A stretch of DNA of 11,005 nt from Fibrobacter sp. (GTDB taxonomy: Bacteria; Fibrobacterota; Fibrobacteria; Fibrobacterales; Fibrobacteraceae). The notes beneath the pieces were generated by a model. The model saw nothing but the letters and a program-made list of their open reading frames with translations, was not told the origin of the DNA and searched no databases. The DNA lies in NCBI GenBank assembly GCA_017520105.1, contig JAFWRL010000056.1:1-11005 (forward strand). The letters run 5' to 3'. The position numbers and the translations under genes were made by a program. Positions 5,577 through 11,005 of the stretch are shown one piece after another; position 1 is the stretch's first letter; each line of letters opens with the position of its first letter.

Positions 5577-6835
5577 CGGAACGTGAAGATGCTTATCGCG
5601 TCCTTTTGCTTTGGCTGAAAGACGGCGCCTTTATCAAGGAATCCGGACTTCCGCCTTTTGCGATGGAGCTTGCTTTGGGCGTATGCCGCAGGCATTTGTA
5701 CTTGGAGTATTTCGTCAAGTCGCTCACGAAAAAATTGCCTTCGCTCGAAGCGCGTGTCATTCTTGAAATGGGACTTTTCCAGATGTTCTTCATGGACGTG
5801 CCGGATTATGCGGCAATCAATGACAGTGTAGAACTGGCGAAGTCTGCCAATCTTGGTGAAAGTATTGCTCGTCTCGTAAATGCAGTGCTCCGTACGGCTC
5901 GCCGTCAGGGCGAACCCGCGCTCCCACCACAACGCGTGCGTCGCGTGAGTATCGAAAACTCTGTGCCCGAATGGCTTGTGCGTCGTTGGTTTGACGTGTA
6001 TGGTGGCGACCGCGCCGAAGCTTTGGCGAAAGCGACGCTTGAACGTCCGACGGAATGGATTCGCGTAAACTTGCAAAAGACGAGCGCTCCGGTGCTTGCC
6101 GAAAAACTTGGTATCACAGGCTCTTCGATTCTTTACGATCGTTACATTGAAATCCCGCGAGACGTTGGCGTCAAGCTTTTGCTTGCAACACCGGAATTTG
6201 TGAATGGACTTTTCTCGTTCCAGAATCCGTCTGCTTACGAAGTGGTGAAACTTCTCGACTTGAAACCAGGAATAAAAGTCTGGGACGCCTGTGCCGCACC
6301 TGGCGGTAAAACCGCGCTCATGGCGGAAATGGATAGTTCGTTAGAAATTCTCGCCAGCGATTCCTCTGCGTCGCGTCTCGAAAAAATGCAGGACTTGATG
6401 GAACGTCTCGGTCTTAAGAACATCAAGACTGAAGTCCTCGATCTCGCTCCGTCTCAAGTTCCCGCGACCTCCCCGCTGCATTCGCCTCTCTCGTCTGATG
6501 AAAAATTCGATAGAATTTTGCTCGATGTCCCCTGCAGCAACATGGGCGTTATCGCTCGCCGTCCTGAATCCATTTATCGATTGACTCCGGAATCCATTAA
6601 CGAAATTGCCGAACTGCAATACAAAATTCTTGAAAACGCATCGACCGCACTAGCTCCTGGCGGACGTATCGTTTATGCGACATGCAGTCCGGATCCCGCC
6701 GAAACGACTCGCGTTATTGCGCGCTTCCTCAAGGCACATTCTGAATTTGTTAAGGTCGGCGAACCAGTTTTGCCCGGCCTTAAAGACTCCCGTTTAGATG
6801 GCTTTTTTGCTCAAGCATTGGAATACAAAAAATGA
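5570..6835 (+). CDS. rsmB: 16S rRNA (cytosine-967-C5)-methyltransferase
   Basis: 421 residues (429 in E. coli). It methylates C967 of 16S rRNA using S-adenosylmethionine. Residues 1-130 form the NusB-like RNA-binding domain (EDAYRVLLLWLKDGAF, VNAVLRTARR). The SAM-dependent methyltransferase domain follows, with VWDACAAPGGKTALMAEM (237-254, SAM loop), the acidic ASDSSASRLE, LLDVPCSNMGVIARRPE containing Cys322, and YATCSPDPAETT with the catalytic Cys372. A proline/serine-rich insert (about 294-310) separates two strands. The start is TTG at 5570: a stop lies at 5555-5557 in frame, GAGGG at 5556-5560 is well placed, and no ATG is available near the NusB domain start. It overlaps fmt by 7 bases and shares ATGA with the next gene, so translation is coupled both ways. 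Confidence 0.95.
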   Translation: MLTEREDAYRVLLLWLKDGAFIKESGLPPFAMELALGVCRRHLYLEYFVKSLTKKLPSLEARVILEMGLFQMFFMDVPDYAAINDSVELAKSANLGESIARLVNAVLRTARRQGEPALPPQRVRRVSIENSVPEWLVRRWFDVYGGDRAEALAKATLERPTEWIRVNLQKTSAPVLAEKLGITGSSILYDRYIEIPRDVGVKLLLATPEFVNGLFSFQNPSAYEVVKLLDLKPGIKVWDACAAPGGKTALMAEMDSSLEILASDSSASRLEKMQDLMERLGLKNIKTEVLDLAPSQVPATSPLHSPLSSDEKFDRILLDVPCSNMGVIARRPESIYRLTPESINEIAELQYKILENASTALAPGGRIVYATCSPDPAETTRVIARFLKAHSEFVKVGEPVLPGLKDSRLDGFFAQALEYKK

Positions 6836-7434
6836 AAAAACTAATCACGATTCTAGCAATAAGTTTGGTATCGCTTTTGCATGCTGAGGATCCGCTTCAA
6901 TTTCGAAACGACTCTGCCGCAGTCGCAAACGATATTTCATTTTCACATTTTGCCGTATTCTTGGAAGGTGGCGAAATTTACCCCATGGGCGATCTGATGG
7001 ATGCCGTGGAAAATGCGTTGTACGGCGGTATAGGCCTCCGTTACACGTACTGGGACAATGTTGATGGAGTCGTGATGTTCCAATACACTTATTTCAAACC
7101 GAATGTGAATACCGATATTGACGGAGTTCATCAGTTTATGGGTCGTGTCGGTGCCGATTGGAAATGGAAGCCTATTCATCCGGTGGTGCTTGGTGGTGGT
7201 TTCACTTGTAGCTGGACTCGAGCTGATTCCGAGGATAAAAATTGGGGTAAACTTGGTGGTTCCTTGACGGATAACGAAACAGAATTTGGTTGGTATGCAA
7301 GAATTAGTTTGCCTGTGTTTAAGTATAAAGAATATAGTTTAGGTTTTAATGTCATGTGGGAACATCTTTGGACTCTTCCAGAAAGTTCTAATATGTTGTC
7401 TGCGGGAATCACTCTCGAAAGGAGTATTTGGTAA
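6832..7434 (+). CDS. Predicted small outer-membrane beta-barrel protein
   Basis: 200 residues with a Sec signal peptide (MKKLITILAISLVSLLHA, likely cleavage before EDPL). The rest alternates aromatic/hydrophobic and polar residues in short strands separated by turns: GIGLRYTYWDNVDGVVMFQY, FMGRVGADWKWKPIHPVVLG, GWYARISLPV, LGFNVMWEHLW, LSAGITLERSIW. The protein ends in an aromatic residue (W), like the C-terminal signal of outer-membrane barrels. An eight-stranded OmpA/OmpX-like or porin-family barrel is the best structural guess, but no specific family is recognised. Its ATG overlaps the rsmB stop (ATGA), and its stop overlaps the next ATG by one base, so it is co-expressed with fmt-rsmB and with the larger barrel downstream. 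The function is unknown. Confidence 0.72.
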   Translation: MKKLITILAISLVSLLHAEDPLQFRNDSAAVANDISFSHFAVFLEGGEIYPMGDLMDAVENALYGGIGLRYTYWDNVDGVVMFQYTYFKPNVNTDIDGVHQFMGRVGADWKWKPIHPVVLGGGFTCSWTRADSEDKNWGKLGGSLTDNETEFGWYARISLPVFKYKEYSLGFNVMWEHLWTLPESSNMLSAGITLERSIW

Positions 7435-9146
7435 TGATTTCCTCACTTAAAAAAAGCTTTGTCTCTATTTTGGCCATTTCGGCGTGTTCTGTATTTGCAT
7501 CTATTGACGCAGAAATGGAAGGGATGGAGGTAGTCTCCCGCGACGACGGAACATTCTTGATAGGTTCCCCGACATACTATTTTGATCGTGCTTTGGGTGC
7601 GGGCGGAATTCATTCCGAAAGTGAACTGTGGACGCCTCGTAAACTGCGTTATCGTCTTCTGTTCAATCGCATGTCAGTATTGCCAAGTTGGGATCCGATA
7701 GAAGCACCTTCCATTTGGATGAAAACGGGTAATGAATTAGGAGATTTAATTTATCAGGATTTTTTAACGGACCCGAAAGAACGTCCTACCAACAGAACTC
7801 CTATTTTGGAAGTTGGATTCCGTACGCCGTTGCTCCATGGCTTGTGGGCAACATTCCGTTTGTTCCAAGATGACCATTACTGCTTCAGATCTTCTTATGG
7901 TATCCGACAACATCAAGTGGATGACTTTTTCTCGTTCTTCGGTGAAAACTATCCCATGTTCAGTTCGGCTTATGGCGGACTTGGATTTACAAATGATTTT
8001 GTAAATGCTTCGGTGCTTGTCGGAATGGAATACATATGGCTCTTTACAGAAAGTTCCAGATGGATTCCTGTACACTATAAGCCTCGTGTCGAAACACGTG
8101 CCGATATCGGAAATTTTTCGACAACGTTTGTCTATGAAAATGCCGAATACCAGAATAAACGTAAAAAGGAAACTGGCGAGCGCACGGAGGTGAACGGCTC
8201 CATTATCTATAAATGCGGTGAAAGTTGCCGCCGCGGTATGCTGCAACTTTCTGCAGGGCTTGCCTTCCGCTTTGTCGGTGATGAGGGAACTGTCTATACA
8301 GGGCTTGCTAGCGATCGCGTCTTGTGGCCTTTCCTCGAAATGAACGTTCGTCCGCAAGAACATTTGAAATTCGACGTGATGTTTGGCATCAACAATAGGG
8401 ATTGGCTTGTTCAGGATAGCGTTGAGTACAACATTCCAGTGCTTGAAAAAATGAATGTTTCCATCGGTGCGAAGAACATTTCTGGAACGCGTTTGAATCC
8501 GATTGCAGACACTCACGAGTTCTTTGACGGCGATACGATTTCGCTCACTGCTTCTGGTCACATGGATTTGTTGCAAGGTTTTGTCCGCTTTGAAGATTCT
8601 CTTACGAATTTCCTTGGTTTTGGCCTTCGCGGAAGTTTTTGGGCTGAATACGGTGCTGAAACATTTGATGTGGATGAATATGTCGATGAAAAAATTTACA
8701 CGTTCCGTCACGGTGATGTTGCCCGCATAAACTCCTGGATTAAAGGCGTTACGGGAGAATTCTGGTTGAAGCTTTGGCTTAAGAACCTGTTTAACTTTAC
8801 TGCGTTGACGGGTTTTGAACGAATTGATGGTAGCGAAAAACGCTTCGAAGTGAATCCGGCTGAATTCTTTGTCGCTTTCAATGCAGACTGGCTCATTAAA
8901 AAGATGTTCCGCATATCGCATTCCATACGTTATAGAAGCGATGCTCAATGGAATCTCCGCTCCAGGGATCCGTTTGTTGCCAAGGGCGACTGGTTCTGGG
9001 ATGCAACATTTGAACAACGTTTCCCGAAGTGGGGGCTTTCGCTGACAGGAACCATTATTCAGGCTCTTGGCAAAGATGCGATTGAAACTCCGAATGGTGA
9101 ATATAGTCGCTTACGCTTCTTCTGTACTGCGAAGAAAGCGTTCTGA
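7434..9146 (+). CDS. Predicted large outer-membrane beta-barrel protein, function unknown
   Basis: 570 residues from ATG 7434; a TTG two codons earlier is possible but AAAGGAG at 7418-7424 is spaced for the ATG. The signal region reads MISSLKKSFVSILAISAC then SVFAS. Both signal peptidase I cleavage after SVFA and a lipobox-like ISAC with Cys18 are conceivable. From about residue 100 to the end there are many amphipathic strands with aromatic girdle residues and polar turns, and the chain ends in ...RLRFFCTAKKAF, a terminal Phe as in outer-membrane barrels. The length and the last strands resemble large barrels, but I see no TonB box or plug domain. It is the last gene of the fmt-rsmB run, coupled by TAATG to the smaller barrel gene; the two may work together in the envelope. 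A strong terminator follows 57 bases after the stop. Confidence 0.7.
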   Translation: MISSLKKSFVSILAISACSVFASIDAEMEGMEVVSRDDGTFLIGSPTYYFDRALGAGGIHSESELWTPRKLRYRLLFNRMSVLPSWDPIEAPSIWMKTGNELGDLIYQDFLTDPKERPTNRTPILEVGFRTPLLHGLWATFRLFQDDHYCFRSSYGIRQHQVDDFFSFFGENYPMFSSAYGGLGFTNDFVNASVLVGMEYIWLFTESSRWIPVHYKPRVETRADIGNFSTTFVYENAEYQNKRKKETGERTEVNGSIIYKCGESCRRGMLQLSAGLAFRFVGDEGTVYTGLASDRVLWPFLEMNVRPQEHLKFDVMFGINNRDWLVQDSVEYNIPVLEKMNVSIGAKNISGTRLNPIADTHEFFDGDTISLTASGHMDLLQGFVRFEDSLTNFLGFGLRGSFWAEYGAETFDVDEYVDEKIYTFRHGDVARINSWIKGVTGEFWLKLWLKNLFNFTALTGFERIDGSEKRFEVNPAEFFVAFNADWLIKKMFRISHSIRYRSDAQWNLRSRDPFVAKGDWFWDATFEQRFPKWGLSLTGTIIQALGKDAIETPNGEYSRLRFFCTAKKAF

Positions 9147-9162
9147 TGACCAGGATTCCTCT

Positions 9163-10296
9163 TTAAAGAAATTTTTTTAAAGCTTTCAAGCTAAAGGAAT
9201 TTGCGAAAGTCTCAAAGACTTTCGCTTTTTCTATCCATTTTGTTGTGTATGCTCCGCTTGTTCTAGCGTTTTTTGCGTTTACGGAGAGTTGCACATGAAG
9301 CACGTTGCATTCGATTTTATGTACTGTGATGCTGTGGCGGAATGTTCCGCTTTGTTCAATGGTTTCGACATCGTCTGCGTTGATGTAGTCTTCTGCCTTG
9401 GCAGGGAATCCGACGGTTGCTCCGCGAACACTTTCGAAATGCGGGAGTGATAGTTGCCTGTCTAAAAATTTTTGTCCGCCATTCACGGCGAGAATCATTC
9501 CGTCTTTGCTTTCTACGACGAGAACCGTTCCGTGCCAGTTTTTTTCCAAACGCTTTTTTACGGGTGGAAATTCAGCTGTTTGTCCGTCTATGAATGCGCG
9601 ACATTCGTTGTGGAGAGGGCAGGCTTCGCAGAGTGGTGATTTCGTTTTGCACACGGTTCTTCCGAGTTCCATCAAGGCTTCGTTATGCATGTATGCTTTC
9701 GGTGAATCCGCTATATCCCGCGCATAAGCCCAATAAATTTCAGAGGACGATTGTGTGGCTTTCTTTTCTGTCATACCCGATCTGTCATCCCGGACCCTGT
9801 TCCGGGACGTTGGCAAAAAATCTAGCTTGTACAGCCTGCTAAAAATTCGAACAAGATTCCCGTCCAAAATCGCTTCGCGTTTGTGGTACGCAAGGCTTAA
9901 AATGGCTCCTGCGGTGTATGCTCCGATTCCTGGCAACGCTTCCAGTTCCTTCCGCGTCTCGGGCATCTTGCTAGGTCCCTGAGCCTGCCGAAGGGTTGCA
10001 ACAATCTTCGCGGTCTTTAAAATGTTCCTTGCACGGCTGTAATAGCCAAGTCCTTGCCAGAACTTGAAAACTTCTGCTTCGTCAGCCTTGGCTAGCGTCT
10101 CTACATCGGGGAACTGTTTCATCCATCGGATAAAGTAATCCTTGACAGTCGAAACTTGCGTTTGTTGGAGCATCGTTTCGCTAATCCATACGACATACGG
10201 ATTGCGCTGTGCATCCAAATCGGCCGGCCTCCACGGAAGTTCCGCTGCATTCGTCCTGAACCAATTACGCAATCGTTTCAAAGAATCTGGAGTCAT
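9163..10296 (-). CDS. mutY: Adenine DNA glycosylase
   Basis: 377 residues. It removes adenine mispaired with 8-oxoguanine or guanine, limiting G:C to T:A mutation. The HhH-GPD catalytic domain has WISETMLQQTQVSTV with catalytic Glu40, QGLGYYSRARN (81-91), the helix-hairpin-helix LPGIGAYTAGAI (121-132), and ILDGNLVR with catalytic Asp145. The iron-sulfur ligands are intact: C216-x6-C223-x2-C226-x5-C232. The C-terminal NUDIX-like 8-oxoG recognition domain contains FRHSITVHKIECNVLHV (about 319-335). Two stretches look foreign to the family: LRQAQGPSK at 102-110 and about TSRNRVRDDRSGMTE at 163-177. Both are encoded by dispersed repeat sequence. They fall in loops away from the catalytic residues, so the protein may still be active. 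There is no Shine-Dalgarno before the ATG. It lies downstream of a glycosyltransferase gene on the same strand and converges with the fmt operon, 16 bases apart. Confidence 0.95.
   Translation of the reverse strand: MTPDSLKRLRNWFRTNAAELPWRPADLDAQRNPYVVWISETMLQQTQVSTVKDYFIRWMKQFPDVETLAKADEAEVFKFWQGLGYYSRARNILKTAKIVATLRQAQGPSKMPETRKELEALPGIGAYTAGAILSLAYHKREAILDGNLVRIFSRLYKLDFLPTSRNRVRDDRSGMTEKKATQSSSEIYWAYARDIADSPKAYMHNEALMELGRTVCKTKSPLCEACPLHNECRAFIDGQTAEFPPVKKRLEKNWHGTVLVVESKDGMILAVNGGQKFLDRQLSLPHFESVRGATVGFPAKAEDYINADDVETIEQSGTFRHSITVHKIECNVLHVQLSVNAKNARTSGAYTTKWIEKAKVFETFANSFSLKALKKFL
9203..9230 (+). terminator. Intrinsic terminator of the fmt operon, inside mutY coding sequence
   Basis: GCGAAAGTCT (9203-9212), loop CAA, AGACTTTCGC (9216-9225), then TTTTT (9226-9230): a perfect 10-bp stem with a 3-base loop and a U-tract on the plus strand. 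It lies 57 bases after the stop of the 7434-9146 gene and within the last 70 bases of the convergent mutY gene, where it encodes residues AKVFETFA. On the minus strand it is followed by AAATTCC, so it should stop only rightward transcription. Confidence 0.85.
9768..9807. repeat. Palindromic repeat inside mutY (TCCCGGA...TCCGGGA)
   Basis: TCCCGGA (9788-9794), loop CCCTGT, TCCGGGA (9801-9807), a perfect 7-bp stem preceded by CTGTCAT, which is itself duplicated 14 bases earlier (9768-9774 and 9782-9788). It matches the repeat family at 2106-2131 (tgtcaccccggac...tccgggg). It is read in frame as mutY residues of about 163-177, between the catalytic-Asp helix and the next helix. Confidence 0.75.
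9974..9995. repeat. Repeat element of the CCTGAGC...GAAGGG type inside mutY
   Basis: The plus strand reads GGTCCCTGAGCCTGCCGAAGGG, with CCCT/AGGG outer arms. On the minus strand it is translated in the mutY frame as TLRQAQGP, a peptide known to arise when this common dispersed bacterial repeat lies in coding sequence. It sits between the GLGYYSRARN helix and the helix-hairpin-helix. E. coli MutY has the shorter ATLHGGKFPE at this place (recalled from memory). Confidence 0.7.
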
Positions 10297-10356
10297 TAGT
10301 TGTTTGTCAATAGTTTATGGTATGTAGGTATGAGCTATGGTCTCGCACCGGAGTTT

Positions 10357-10447
10357 ACCCTGAGTTTCATCGAAGGGGTGCTTTGGGCTATGGGGAAACT
10401 TGAAAAGCTCAAACCCCAGAGCGAAGCGGCCTCAGAGTGCGAAGCAC
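10357..10447. repeat. Dispersed repeat fragments between mutY and the glycosyltransferase gene
   Basis: ACCCTGAGTTTCATCGAAGGGGT (10357-10379 with ACCC and GGGGT ends) is a second copy of the CCCTGAG...CGAAGGG type found inside mutY. A further pair CAGAGCGAAGC (10417-10427) and CAGAGTGCGAAGC (10433-10445) forms a short direct repeat, and the second ends in a small hairpin, GTGC-GAA-GCAC (10437-10447). There is no T-run on the minus strand after it, so it is not a clear terminator for the glycosyltransferase gene. Confidence 0.5.
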
Positions 10448-10458
10448 GACCCCATACC

Positions 10459-11005
10459 TCAAATCCCGAACGTATCTCTCTTCAGTTTCCTAAAGAATTC
10501 GAACTGCGTCTTTGTCGAACTTTCGAGCGTGTAACGTTCGCTGCGCTTGTGGCTGTCGATTCGCATCTGCTCATAGACTTCCGGTTTTTCGATTTTGATG
10601 GTGCGGCATTCTTCCAATGTCTCAAGCCACTTCGCTTCGTCAATCGGCAAAATGCGTCCGCAGCTGTCATCTTGCACGATGCTTCTCGGGCCGCCGTAAT
10701 TGCTCACGATGGCGGGCGTTCCCGTGGACATCGCCTCGACAACGACATTTCCGAATGTATCCGTGGTGCTCGGGAACAAGAAAAAGTCCGCATCCGCGTA
10801 AAGGCTTGCGAGCATTTCTCCGCCTTGCTCTCCGGCAAAGCTGACACTGGGGTTGCCCTGGAATTGCTTCTTGATTTCTTCGAGATACCAACCGTATCCG
10901 ACGTACATCAGCTCGACATCGTTGAATTTAGTCGAAAACTTTTCCCACACGGAATTCAGGAATTCTAGATTCTTTTCCTTTGAAATTCGGCCTATATAGG
11001 CAAAG
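10459..11005 (-). CDS. GT4-type glycosyltransferase, C-terminal domain (5' end missing)
   Basis: About 181 codons in the window; the N-terminal acceptor domain lies beyond the right edge. The visible part starts FAYIGRISKEKNLEFL, the classic start of the nucleotide-sugar-binding domain of GT-B fold, GT4 family enzymes. It continues with VELMYVGYG, SVSFAGEQGGEMLASLYADADFFLFPS, then TDTFGNVVVEAMSTGTPAIVSN, the E-x7-E region that contacts the donor sugar nucleotide. The first Glu is Asp here, as in many members with a TDTFGN motif. NYGGPRSIVQ and a final helical segment follow. A GTG in frame at 10950 is not the start, because the domain clearly extends further upstream. It would transfer a sugar to a glycan or lipid, probably in envelope or polysaccharide synthesis; donor and acceptor cannot be told. 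Confidence 0.9.
   Translation of the reverse strand, partial: FAYIGRISKEKNLEFLNSVWEKFSTKFNDVELMYVGYGWYLEEIKKQFQGNPSVSFAGEQGGEMLASLYADADFFLFPSTTDTFGNVVVEAMSTGTPAIVSNYGGPRSIVQDDSCGRILPIDEAKWLETLEECRTIKIEKPEVYEQMRIDSHKRSERYTLESSTKTQFEFFRKLKRDTFGI

Noticed and set aside
7764..9017. Long open frame (417 codons) on the minus strand
   Set aside because: It is antisense to the beta-barrel gene, which has a signal peptide, a ribosome site and strand pattern. The minus-strand product has no family features.
9180..9191. AGCTT-TC-AAGCT hairpin near the mutY end
   Set aside because: The stem is only 5 bp with no T-run on either side; the neighbouring 10-bp hairpin with T5 is the real terminator.
10305..10310. 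TTGACA just before mutY as a -35 box
   Set aside because: It lies 8 bases from the ATG, leaving no room for a -10 box before the start codon.
10300..10968. 222-codon plus-strand open frame
   Set aside because: It is antisense to the glycosyltransferase, whose motifs are unmistakable; its N-terminal part translates repeats.

Overview
The window looks like chromosomal DNA from Fibrobacter or a close relative in the Fibrobacterota. This is an inference. It rests on a lipoprotein with a Thr/Pro-rich linker followed by a DDFEDGD...YWYTYDD segment of the kind recalled from Fibrobacter secreted proteins, on several lineage-specific outer-membrane and lipoprotein genes, on many starts without a clear Shine-Dalgarno, and on moderate GC with short palindromic repeats. 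No species call is possible from sequence reading alone. I see no tRNA, rRNA, CRISPR array or insertion sequence, and no gene-free stretch longer than 300 bases.

Layout. 1-401 (minus): start of a secreted lipoprotein that runs off the left edge. 402-597: divergent regulatory region with a perfect inverted repeat. 598-1977 (plus): orphan tandem SagB/nitroreductase-like protein. 1978-2134: palindromic repeat debris. 2135-3506 (plus): an AT-rich patch with a beheaded CUB-like gene remnant, a cysteine-rich lipoprotein, and a small secreted protein broken by a +1 frameshift. 3516-4544 (minus): the lrgA-lrgB (cidA/cidB-type) membrane pair. 4653-9146 (plus): a tight four-gene run of fmt, rsmB and two outer-membrane beta-barrel-like proteins. 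Every junction overlaps by 1 to 7 bases, and the run ends in a strong intrinsic terminator lying inside the 3' end of the convergent mutY gene. 9163-10296 (minus): mutY. 10459-11005 (minus): C-terminal domain of a GT4-type glycosyltransferase that runs off the right edge.

How the genes work together. fmt (formylation of initiator Met-tRNA) and rsmB (16S rRNA m5C967 methylation) are a classic translation pair. Here they are extended by two envelope genes of unknown role that appear co-transcribed and translationally coupled. lrgAB probably forms a small-metabolite (pyruvate/glycolate-type) transport or holin-like membrane complex. mutY repairs A:8-oxoG mispairs.

The most interesting signals are: (i) two unrelated short repeat elements carried in frame inside mutY, adding peptides at two points of the glycosylase domain; (ii) the convergent operon's terminator embedded in mutY coding sequence; (iii) the orphan tandem SagB-like protein whose first copy lacks the usual N-terminal FMN-binding segment; (iv) the decaying secreted-protein cluster bordered by the same repeats. 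I did not find a convincing complete new defence or biosynthetic system.
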